From assembly GCF_002095435.2 (NCBI RefSeq), contig NZ_MJEJ02000038.1:86041-150040 (forward strand): a stretch of 64,000 nucleotides of DNA. The letters run 5' to 3'. Made by a program: the position numbers and the translations under genes. This document shows, in pieces, positions 7,989 to 15,484 of the stretch (within the stretch, counting starts at the first letter, position 1; each line of letters opens with the position of its first letter). Source of the DNA: Williamsia sp. 1138 (lineage in GTDB: Bacteria > Actinomycetota > Actinomycetes > Mycobacteriales > Mycobacteriaceae). The notes under the pieces are model-generated. The model made no database searches. It was given only the letters and a program-made list of their open reading frames with translations, and was not told the DNA's origin.

Positions 7989-9041
7989 CTATTCGATGAC
8001 CATGTCGATGCTGCCGGAGACCGGGACGGACTGGCATGCGAGCCGTACGCCTTTTCCTAATTCGTAGGTGTCGAGCGTGTCGTTGACACGCATTTCGACT
8101 TCACCGGCTTTGAGTGTGAAAGCACATGCGCCGCAGTTGCCTTCGCGGCAGACGAAGGGGGCGTCGATGCCGTGGTCGAGCATCGCGTCGAGGAGAACGG
8201 TGTCGGGCGGGCAGTGGAAGGTGTAGTCCTCGCCCTCGACCTCTGCGGTGACCGGCGTTCCCACGTCTGTCGCGGTGGGGGGAGCGGCGACCGACGTATG
8301 GAACGGGTTGGCCTGGATGGAGGTGAAGACCTCACGGTAGATGGCGTCGGGGGAGAGTCCCGCGGCGACGAGGGCGTCGTGCGCGAGGTCCATGAATACC
8401 GCAGGGCCGCACAGGTACGCATCCGAGGCGGGCGATGAAGGCATCAGGTTGCGCAGTCCGGTGGCGGTCGGCATGCCGCGGTCAGACTCGAGCCAGTGGA
8501 TCACCTCGAGGCGGGTGGGATGACGTTCGACCAGGTCGTCCAAAGTGTCGGCAAACATCACCGATTCGGCCGACCTGTTCGCGTAGATCAGCTCGACCCG
8601 CTCGTGGTGGACGGCCAGCGCGGTTTTGAGGATCGACAGGACCGGGGTGATACCGCTGCCTGCCGCGACGAGGACGAGTGGCTTGTCCCACCGCGACGGT
8701 ACAAATGAGCCCGCGGGCCGAAGCGCCGAAAGGGTCAAACCGACGGCGGCGTTGTCGCAGAGCCAATTGGACGCGTAGCCGCCCGGGGTGCGTTTGACAG
8801 AGATTGCCGGACGATCGTCGCAGTCCGGGCTGCTCGAGAGCGAGTAGCACCGCGCTACCGAGCGGTCCTCCTCATGCGGGATCTCGAGGGTGAGGAATTG
8901 GCCGGGGCGGTAGTCGAACGGCGCCGGACGGTCGGTGTCAGAGGTGGACAAGACGAGGGTGACGGCGTCTGACGTTTCCTCGATGACGTTCTCGACCTGC
9001 AGTCGAAGAGTTCGTGCACTGGTGGCCGAATCGATGGTCAA
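7989..9041 (-). CDS. KshB-like flavin / [2Fe-2S] oxygenase reductase
   Basis: 350 residues from a TTG start at 9041 (AAGGA 8 bases upstream); an in-frame ATG-type extension to 9143 lacks a site. FAD domain (about 1-110) with RCYSLSSSP, NAD(P)H domain with VLVAAGSGITPVLS (about 140), and a plant-type [2Fe-2S] domain at the C-terminus with CREGNCGACAF and LACQS (C-x4-C-x2-C...C). This is the layout of KshB/HmpA and PaaK-like reductases, which pass electrons from NAD(P)H to a mono- or dinuclear iron oxygenase. It diverges from an operon that contains a diiron protein, its likely electron acceptor. Confidence 0.85.
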   Translation of the reverse strand: MTIDSATSARTLRLQVENVIEETSDAVTLVLSTSDTDRPAPFDYRPGQFLTLEIPHEEDRSVARCYSLSSSPDCDDRPAISVKRTPGGYASNWLCDNAAVGLTLSALRPAGSFVPSRWDKPLVLVAAGSGITPVLSILKTALAVHHERVELIYANRSAESVMFADTLDDLVERHPTRLEVIHWLESDRGMPTATGLRNLMPSSPASDAYLCGPAVFMDLAHDALVAAGLSPDAIYREVFTSIQANPFHTSVAAPPTATDVGTPVTAEVEGEDYTFHCPPDTVLLDAMLDHGIDAPFVCREGNCGACAFTLKAGEVEMRVNDTLDTYELGKGVRLACQSVPVSGSIDMVIE

Positions 9042-9130
9042 GAGGCATCCTTTCGTGCATTGTCTGCACTCGGCCAACGCTCGTCGGCTTGCTCCGGTGG
9101 AATCAGGTCCGCTGATCTGTCTCCTAAACC

Positions 9131-9150
9131 GTACCATTGACAAATGGCAC
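9131..9150. promoter_or_regulatory. Candidate operator palindrome between divergent reductase and hydrolase operon
   Basis: GTACCATT (9131-9138) and AATGGCAC (9143-9150) are inverted arms of 8 bases with one mismatch around a 4-base spacer. The size and position between divergent genes are those of a TetR- or MarR-type operator. No regulator gene is adjacent. Confidence 0.45.
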
Positions 9151-9172
9151 AGTTTCCGATGATGCTGTGGTT

Positions 9173-10165
9173 ATGACAACGAGAGGCGCCGTCGTGCCAC
9201 CGCGAGGATCTCGGCGGTCCCGGTGTGCGGCGCGGATGACTGCGTCGACGCTACGTCCGATCGCGTCCCGGCTTCCGTACGACAAGGGTGGCGTATGGGT
9301 GGCGCGCGTACTTGTCGAGGTCGCAATGCGTATGTGCGGCAGACGCTTGCGCGGAACGAGGGTCACAGCGGTCAGCAACGACGGTGTCGTCGGGGAGTGG
9401 GTGGATGCCAAAAGATCCGGATTCCCGGACGAGAGTGCGTCGGGCGGAGCCGACGGGGTCGTGCTGTACCTGCACGGCAGCGCCTACGCGATTTGTTCGG
9501 CGCGCACGCACCGCGGCCTGGCGTCGCGACTCTCCCGTGAGGCGGGTCTGCCGGTGTTCGTGGTGGACTACCGACTCGCACCCGAGCACCCGTTCCCGTT
9601 TGCCGCGGACGACGTCGAGCGGGCGTATCGGTGGCTACTGGGCCGCGGCTATGACTCCGGCAGCATCGTCGTCGCGGGAGACTCCGCCGGCGGGCACCTC
9701 GCGCTGGACCTGGTCATCGACAACGCCCGGCGGTCCGTACCTCAGCCCGCTGCGGTGGCGCTGTTCTCACCACTGATCGACCTGACGTTTGATCTCGCCG
9801 AGGGTCGAGAGCGCGTGCGGCGCGATCCGATGATCTCCGCTGCCGGTGCGCGGGCGCTGACCACCCTCTACACATCCGGTCACGAACCAGATATCCCGCG
9901 CCTGCGACTGGCGGTCGAGGCCGGAACGGTGCTGCCGCCATTCCTGGTGCAGGCCGGTGGCGCCGAGATGCTGGTCGCCGACGCCGAATATCTGCGCGAC
10001 CTGGTCGAAGCCAACGCGGGTACGTGCACGCTCGAAATCTGGCCCGATCAGATGCATGTCTTTCAGGCGCTTGATCGCATTTGTCCGGAGGCGACGCCGG
10101 CGTTGCGGCGGGCAGCACAGTTCGTCCGCGCCGAACTCGGTCACAGCGCAGCCTCCATTGACTAG
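9173..10165 (+). CDS. Alpha/beta hydrolase, HSL (LipN/LipW-like) family
   Basis: About 330 residues. The start is uncertain: ATG 9173 is used, while TTG 9137 and ATG 9236 are alternatives and none has a clear ribosome site. Hormone-sensitive-lipase features: LYLHGSAYAI where HGGG is usual (oxyanion region), DYRLAPEHPFPFAADD, nucleophile GDSAGG (about residue 175), Asp in the SPLIDL/GAEMLVADAEYL region, and catalytic His in QMHVFQAL. It probably hydrolyses an ester. As first gene of the SDR, diiron, BVMO operon it could cleave the ester or lactone made by the BVMO. Confidence 0.85.
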   Translation: MTTRGAVVPPRGSRRSRCAARMTASTLRPIASRLPYDKGGVWVARVLVEVAMRMCGRRLRGTRVTAVSNDGVVGEWVDAKRSGFPDESASGGADGVVLYLHGSAYAICSARTHRGLASRLSREAGLPVFVVDYRLAPEHPFPFAADDVERAYRWLLGRGYDSGSIVVAGDSAGGHLALDLVIDNARRSVPQPAAVALFSPLIDLTFDLAEGRERVRRDPMISAAGARALTTLYTSGHEPDIPRLRLAVEAGTVLPPFLVQAGGAEMLVADAEYLRDLVEANAGTCTLEIWPDQMHVFQALDRICPEATPALRRAAQFVRAELGHSAASID

Positions 10166-10193
10166 TCCGCTCCATAAGAGAAATCGAGAAAAC

Positions 10194-11066
10194 ATGTTCG
10201 GATTCCGATCGACCCCATCGCCGTCCTACGGCGCCGACGCCGTGGTGACAGGCGCGGGAAGCGGTATCGGCCGCGCCTTTGCCATCGAACTCTCCCGGCG
10301 TGGTGGCCGGGTCGTGTGCGCCGACATCTCACTCGAACGAGCCGAAGAGACAGTCCGGCTTCTTGCCGGTGCCGGCTACGCAGTGCAGTGCGACGTCGCC
10401 GATCGATCGCAGGTGGAAGATCTCGCTTTGTTCGCCGAACTCGAATTCGGTGGCGCCCCAACGCTGGTGATCAACGATGCTGGCGTCGGCATCGGCGGAC
10501 AACCGGTGGGCAACGTCGGCCTCGAGAACTGGAACTGGGCTTTGAGCATCAACTTGTGGGGCGTCATCCACGGGTGTGAAACGTTCGTTCCTCAGCTGCG
10601 TGCAGCCGGGCGCGGGGGAGTCATCAACGTCGCATCTGCCGCCGGCTTCGCCGCAGCGCCGACCATGGGCCCGTACAACGTCGGCAAAGCCGGAGTCATG
10701 TCGCTCTCGGAAACCCTGGCGGCAGAATTGTCGGGAACCGGTGTGCGCGTGAGCGTACTGTGCCCGACGTTCGTCAAGACCAACGTCGCCGTCGACGGTC
10801 GTATCACCGAGCAGTCGTCTCAACTCGCGCAGAAATTGATGCGATGGACGGGATTCTCGCCCGACCGCGTCGCCGTCGGCACTCTCGACGCTTTCGACAA
10901 AGGCCGCCTCTACGTCGTTCCACAGCTCGATGCCAAGGCGATCTGGCTGGCCAAACGACTCGCTCCAGCCCTCTATGCCCGCGGCGCCGGGCTGCTCAAC
11001 CGACTGATGCCGAATGAGCCGGCCTCGCCCACCATCCTCCAAACCGCTTCAACGACAGGAAAGTGA
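10194..11066 (+). CDS. Short-chain dehydrogenase/reductase
   Basis: 290 residues from ATG 10194, 28 bases after the hydrolase stop. Classical SDR: NAD(P) motif VTGAGSGIGRAF (about 18-29), acidic Asp in CADIS suggesting NAD, NDAGVG (NAG motif) and the catalytic Ser-Tyr-Lys set in NVASAAGFAAAPTMGPYNVGK. The C-terminal extension (AIWLAKRLAPALYARGAGLL) is hydrophobic and may touch the membrane or bind a lipophilic substrate. In this operon an alcohol-to-ketone oxidation feeding the BVMO is likely, as in SadH-type enzymes of the mycobacterial mymA operon. Confidence 0.85.
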   Translation: MFGFRSTPSPSYGADAVVTGAGSGIGRAFAIELSRRGGRVVCADISLERAEETVRLLAGAGYAVQCDVADRSQVEDLALFAELEFGGAPTLVINDAGVGIGGQPVGNVGLENWNWALSINLWGVIHGCETFVPQLRAAGRGGVINVASAAGFAAAPTMGPYNVGKAGVMSLSETLAAELSGTGVRVSVLCPTFVKTNVAVDGRITEQSSQLAQKLMRWTGFSPDRVAVGTLDAFDKGRLYVVPQLDAKAIWLAKRLAPALYARGAGLLNRLMPNEPASPTILQTASTTGK

Positions 11067-11068
11067 CG

Positions 11069-11995
11069 ATGACACAGAACTTCGATTTCGACGCCATGCT
11101 GGACAAGATCAAGGACAAACAGTGGGCCCTGGCCGACATCGACTGGGACGCAACGGGTGCGGAGCTGATCAGCCCCGAGTTGCACGCCAAACTCAAGCCG
11201 TTCATGTCGGATCTGATGTGGATCGAAGACGTCGGTGCCCGCGGCTTCGCAGCCATGGCGCGTAAGGCCCCGACCGAGACCCTCCGGGACATCTACCGTC
11301 ACTTTCATGCCGAGGAACAAAAGCACGCCAACGCCGAACTGGCGCTGATGCGGCGGTGGGGAATGCTCGAGAACGACGAGATCCCCCAGCCGAACGTCAA
11401 CGTCAAACTGATCATCGACTGGTTGGACAAGTACTCCGATCAGACACCTCTCGCTGTGCTCGGCACCGTGATTCCCATGCTCGAGGTCGCTCTCGACGGC
11501 GCGCTGGTGAAGTTCATCGTCGATGAGATCGACGACCCGGTCTGCCAAGAGGTGTTCAAACGCATCAACGCCGATGAGTCACGGCACCTCGCAGTTGATT
11601 TCGAGGTCATCGAGCTGCTCGGCCATGCGAAAATGCGCAAGATCATCGTCGAGACCGTCGGCGCCTGGATGCACCCGTCGCTGATCATCGGCACCCTGCG
11701 TTACATTCCGTTGCTGAACAAGATGCGCGACAACATCGTTGAGATGGGTGTCGATGAAGAGCGTCTCTACACCGCCATGAAGCGATTCAAGAAGGTCGGT
11801 GAACGCACCCCCTTCCCGAAGCGCTTGCCCATGTACCGCTTCATCAGCTGGCACGGCTCCGTCGTGATCAACCGCAACCACCCCTATCACCGCTTCGCAG
11901 ACGGCATGGTCACGCTGACCGCCAAATACCCCAAACGCTTGCTCCGCGACCAGCCCACCTGGTCGAAGGAACTGACCTACGAGCCCGTCGCATGA
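11069..11995 (+). CDS. Ferritin-like diiron protein, putative oxygenase
   Basis: 308 residues from ATG 11069 (AGGAAA 9 bases upstream); a GTG at 11063 overlaps the SDR stop. The diiron four-helix pattern is present: Glu in WIEDVGARG (about 53), ExxH in HAEEQKHAN (about 90), Glu in IPMLEVALDG (about 135) and ExxH in NADESRHLA (about 170). The two ExxH motifs mark a carboxylate-bridged diiron centre as in AurF- or ribonucleotide-reductase-like proteins. A C-terminal helical region (residues 200-300) follows. Lying between an SDR and a BVMO and opposite a reductase, it may be the hydroxylase of the pathway. The oxygenase activity is inferred. Confidence 0.7.
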   Translation: MTQNFDFDAMLDKIKDKQWALADIDWDATGAELISPELHAKLKPFMSDLMWIEDVGARGFAAMARKAPTETLRDIYRHFHAEEQKHANAELALMRRWGMLENDEIPQPNVNVKLIIDWLDKYSDQTPLAVLGTVIPMLEVALDGALVKFIVDEIDDPVCQEVFKRINADESRHLAVDFEVIELLGHAKMRKIIVETVGAWMHPSLIIGTLRYIPLLNKMRDNIVEMGVDEERLYTAMKRFKKVGERTPFPKRLPMYRFISWHGSVVINRNHPYHRFADGMVTLTAKYPKRLLRDQPTWSKELTYEPVA

Positions 11996-13497
11996 GCGGC
12001 CGAGAGGTGTTGTCCGTCGCGGTCATCGGCGGCGGATTCGCCGGCGTCGGCGCGGCGATCAGACTCAAACAACGCGGAATCAAAGATATCGCCATCCTCG
12101 AGCGTGGCACCCGCCCCGGAGGGACATGGCGCGACAACACCTATCCCGGTGCAGCGTGCGATATTCCCTCACGGCTCTACTCCTACAGTTTCGCACCGAA
12201 TCCGGATTGGTCACACACCTACTCCGGCAGCGAAGAGATCCTCGCCTACGTCGATTCGATGGTCGACAAGTTCGACCTGGGCCCGTACTTCCGTTTCGAA
12301 CACAACGTGGCCGATCTGACCTGGCACGAGGACTCGTCCTTGTGGGAGATCACCATCGACGACCGTGAACCGGTCTTCGCTCGCGCCGTTGTCATGGCGT
12401 CGGGCCCCCTTGCCAACGTGAGCCTCCCGAAGATCCGCGGCATCGAAACCTACGAGGGCGAGAAGATCCACAGCGCCCGCTGGAACCATGATTATGACTT
12501 CGCGGGCAAGAAAGTTGCCGTCGTGGGCACCGGCGCGAGCGGTGTGCAAATCGTGCCGGAACTGGTGCGGGTAGCGGACTCGGTGAAGGTCTTCCAGCGC
12601 ACACCCGGGTGGGTTCTTCCGCGTACCAACTTGAGCACACGCCGGGTGACGCGAGAGGTGTATCGGCGCCTGCCCTTCACGCAGACACTGGCCCGCAAAG
12701 CCTGGTTCTGGGGCCATGAGTCCGTCGCTTTGGGCGTGGTGTGGAAGTCGCCGTTGACCCGCGTGGTCGAGGGGGTGTCCAAACTGCACCTGCGCGCACA
12801 GGTGCCCGATCCATGGATGCGCCGTCAGCTCACGCCTGAGTTCCGGGCCGGATGCAAACGATTGCTGATGACCAGTCAGTACTACCCGGCTCTGCAGAAG
12901 GACAACTGCACATTGGTGACCTGGCCGATCGCCAGTATCTCGGAGAAGGGCATCCGCACCGTCGAGGGAATCGAGCACCAGTTCGACGCCATCGTCTTCG
13001 CGACGGGATTCGACGTATCCAAGGCGGGCACACCGATTCCGATCACCGGACGCGGAGGCCGCGTCCTCGCCGAGGAATGGAGCGCAGGCGCGTACGCGTA
13101 CAAGTCCGTTGCCGTCTCGGGATACCCGAACATGTACTTCACCTTCGGTCCGAACTCCGGTCCGGGCCACAGCTCGGCGTTGGTCTACATGGAAGCGCAG
13201 ATCGACTACATCGTCGACGCCATCGCCACTGCGGTGAACCAGGACTTCGTCCTCGACGTCCGCGCGGACGTGCAAGCGCAGTACAACGAAGAACTGCAAC
13301 GACGATTGACCAAGACCACGTGGAACTCGGGCTGCTCGAGCTGGTACCTCACCGAGGACGGTTTCAACGCCACCATGTATCCCGGCTTCGCCACGCAGTA
13401 CGTGAAACAACTCGAGACGGTTGTCTTACCGGACTATTCGGTGACGGCCGCGAACACCGCCGGCGTGGGTGGTGATGTGCTGGTCGGGACTATCTGA
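11992..13497 (+). CDS. Flavin-containing / Baeyer-Villiger monooxygenase
   Basis: 501 residues; ATG overlaps the upstream stop as ATGA. First Rossmann motif VIGGGFAGVGAAIRL (about 9), second VVGTGASGVQIVP (about 178), and a BVMO fingerprint YEGEKIHSARWNHD (Tyr in place of the first Phe). FQRTPGWVLPR and VFATGFDVSK are typical of mycobacterial EthA/MymA-like enzymes. It inserts oxygen into ketones using NADPH and O2, giving esters or lactones. It closes a four-gene operon with hydrolase, SDR and diiron protein. The convergent gene beyond is separated by a hairpin terminator. Confidence 0.88.
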   Translation: MSGREVLSVAVIGGGFAGVGAAIRLKQRGIKDIAILERGTRPGGTWRDNTYPGAACDIPSRLYSYSFAPNPDWSHTYSGSEEILAYVDSMVDKFDLGPYFRFEHNVADLTWHEDSSLWEITIDDREPVFARAVVMASGPLANVSLPKIRGIETYEGEKIHSARWNHDYDFAGKKVAVVGTGASGVQIVPELVRVADSVKVFQRTPGWVLPRTNLSTRRVTREVYRRLPFTQTLARKAWFWGHESVALGVVWKSPLTRVVEGVSKLHLRAQVPDPWMRRQLTPEFRAGCKRLLMTSQYYPALQKDNCTLVTWPIASISEKGIRTVEGIEHQFDAIVFATGFDVSKAGTPIPITGRGGRVLAEEWSAGAYAYKSVAVSGYPNMYFTFGPNSGPGHSSALVYMEAQIDYIVDAIATAVNQDFVLDVRADVQAQYNEELQRRLTKTTWNSGCSSWYLTEDGFNATMYPGFATQYVKQLETVVLPDYSVTAANTAGVGGDVLVGTI

Positions 13498-13648
13498 TTC
13501 AAACAACTCCGGACGGCTCGACGCGACTTCGCTTGATCGACAGACTCTCCCCGCGAGGGATTCGCCGGCACGTACATCGCCGATTCGCTGTTCTTCCATC
13601 GGATCTGGTACTCAACAAGGACGGGCTAGAAGGCGCCTGCCCGCAGCA

Positions 13649-13683
13649 GGCCAGATCCATTGCCGTCGGCAATAGATCTGGCC
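13649..13683. terminator. Bidirectional hairpin terminator
   Basis: GGCCAGATC (13649-13657) pairs with GATCTGGCC (13675-13683), and inside it ATTGCC pairs with GGCAAT around a GTC loop. It sits between the convergent BVMO and permease genes. The rest of the 227-base gap shows nothing else. Confidence 0.7.
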
Positions 13684-13724
13684 GCAGTGCGACGTCGAAC
13701 CCGGTACTGGCGGACTTCAGAGGT

Positions 13725-15389
13725 TCACTTGCGGACTGTCTTCGTTTGCGCCTCAGGTGCCAGCGGCTGGTCCGATCTGAACTGCTTGGCTTCCTTGACT
13801 GCCGCTCGCTGGAACTCAAGGTCGTCCGATGCGCAGGCCAGGCAGATTGCCTCGTGACCAGCCGCTGGGTCGCGGTCCATCTCATAGGCGATGTAGCTGT
13901 CTTCACAGCGGTGACACTTGATCCGCGCCTCCCACGGATCGTCGACTTCAGTGCGGGGGTCGTGAGGGCGAGGCATGGTGAACCAATCTTCACGCCGGAA
14001 GGCCAAGGCAGTTCCGTAGATCACGGCGGCCAGCACGAACGACACCGGCGGCGCCCACACGGCACCGATTGATCCGCCGGTGGCGACCATGATGATTCCG
14101 AAAGCCGAGGACACGCCCCACGCTGAGACACCGGCTGGGTTCACCGCAGGCACACGGCCCGGGCGGAACTCCAACGAATCGGCGCGGATCGACCGCAGAC
14201 GCATCCAAGCGATGTGCGTCAACGCGATGGCGACCCATCCGACGATTACCACGCCTTGATATTGGAGAGCCTGCACGATCCACGTCAAAACGTTGGTGAG
14301 CATCATCAGGTAGACGAGGACTGCGACCACCACCACCCAGAAGGTGCGAGGCATCTGGAACTTCAGCGTCCGGGCAAAGAAGTTTTGAAAGTTGGTCGAC
14401 GCCAGGTAGAAGTTGCCGCTGTTGACCCGGGTTTGACTCACCACGACCCACATCAGGCCCCAGATACCCATCATGCCGATGATGCCCAGAATTGCGGACT
14501 CCTCGGACAGTGGGCCGGCGATGGTGATCGTCTGTGCCAGGAAAATCCCCACCATCGCGTTGATCAGTAACGTCACGATATAAAACGGGGTGCCGAAGCT
14601 GAACCGGGCGTTGAACTTAGCGTCTTCAGGTCGACCGAATCGGGCGTAGTCCCAGGCCATCATAGTCACGACCCACACGCCCATGTAGATTACGAATGCG
14701 TACCACCAGCCGGGAACGCCGAGTTCAGCTGTCGACTCAGGTGTGTAGGTGAGCCAGTCGTTGCTGTAGCCGTATTCGATGATGGTCCAGACCACCGAGC
14801 CGACGAGACCGATCACATAGAGCGGCAACAGGACCCCGTTGAGCTTGTCGAGCCACGTGGTCACCCCGCGCCACGCCAACGGCGCCTGGTAGAGGACGAC
14901 GACCAGTGACCAGAAGGCAATCGGCAACGCTCCGAAGTACGCGTGGAGTGCCGACGCGACGATCGATCCCTCGGCGACCACGTAGTACGCGATGGTGATC
15001 CCGAAGAGTGCTGCGGCGAAGGCTGATCCGGCACGTCCGAAAAGGACCCTTGAGAACAAGGAAACACTGGTACCGGTCTCGTTCGCTACCTTGGCGGCGA
15101 TCGAGTTGATGACCCCGTACACGATGACCGACAGGCCGATCCCGATGATCGAGTTGATGGTGCCGACGGTCAGTGCGACGGTGGCGCCGATGACGACGAA
15201 GAACATCGCGCTCATCAATCCGAACCACGCCATCGAGACCGATGCTCGACCGGTCCGCCAGGAGTGCGGCACGATGTGCATCGAATAGTCTTCGCTGGCC
15301 GCCTTGGCCATCACGTGCGGATCGTCGGTGAATGAGACTTTTAGATCAGGTATTCCGCTGGCCGCTGGTCTGCGAGCTTCTGTGGTCAT
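13725..15389 (-). CDS. NCS1-family permease with C-terminal zinc-ribbon-like tail
   Basis: 554 residues from ATG 15389. About 12 transmembrane segments span residues 45-480 (AWFGLMSAMFFVVIGATVAL, VVSQTRVNSGNFYLASTNFQ and others), the layout of nucleobase:cation symporter-1 proteins such as CodB and the hydantoin carrier Mhp1. Residues 495-535 form a hydrophilic tail with IKCHRCEDS and ICLACASDD, two CxxC pairs about 22 residues apart, which I would not expect in a standard NCS1 carrier. It is the last gene after hyuA and hyuB, so uptake of hydantoins or allantoin-like compounds is likely. An intercistronic hairpin separates it from hyuB. Confidence 0.82.
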   Translation of the reverse strand: MTTEARRPAASGIPDLKVSFTDDPHVMAKAASEDYSMHIVPHSWRTGRASVSMAWFGLMSAMFFVVIGATVALTVGTINSIIGIGLSVIVYGVINSIAAKVANETGTSVSLFSRVLFGRAGSAFAAALFGITIAYYVVAEGSIVASALHAYFGALPIAFWSLVVVLYQAPLAWRGVTTWLDKLNGVLLPLYVIGLVGSVVWTIIEYGYSNDWLTYTPESTAELGVPGWWYAFVIYMGVWVVTMMAWDYARFGRPEDAKFNARFSFGTPFYIVTLLINAMVGIFLAQTITIAGPLSEESAILGIIGMMGIWGLMWVVVSQTRVNSGNFYLASTNFQNFFARTLKFQMPRTFWVVVVAVLVYLMMLTNVLTWIVQALQYQGVVIVGWVAIALTHIAWMRLRSIRADSLEFRPGRVPAVNPAGVSAWGVSSAFGIIMVATGGSIGAVWAPPVSFVLAAVIYGTALAFRREDWFTMPRPHDPRTEVDDPWEARIKCHRCEDSYIAYEMDRDPAAGHEAICLACASDDLEFQRAAVKEAKQFRSDQPLAPEAQTKTVRK

Positions 15390-15432
15390 GACTGGTTCCT
15401 AGGTGAGGTGGTGATGAGACGGAAAGGACGGG

Positions 15433-15466
15433 CCGGGCGCCCCCGCGGCCCTGAGGGGGCGCCCGG
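15433..15466 (-). terminator. Intercistronic GC-rich hairpin between hyuB and permease
   Basis: CCGGGCGCCCCC (15433-15444) and GGGGGCGCCCGG (15455-15466) form a perfect 12-bp stem with a 10-base loop. There is no clear T-run on the minus side. It may be an attenuator, mRNA-stabilising hairpin or weak terminator that lowers permease expression. Confidence 0.5.
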
Positions 15467-15484
15467 TCAGTGAGGCGGGCGAAA

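Noticed and set aside
9131..9150. KstR/KstR2 operator for a cholesterol-type regulon
   Set aside because: The palindrome GTACCATT-N4-AATGGCAC does not match the KstR or KstR2 motifs as I know them, so steroid control was not claimed.
12211..13410. 399-residue frame antisense to the BVMO
   Set aside because: No recognisable motifs, His/Arg/Val-rich shadow composition, and fully covered by a convincing gene.
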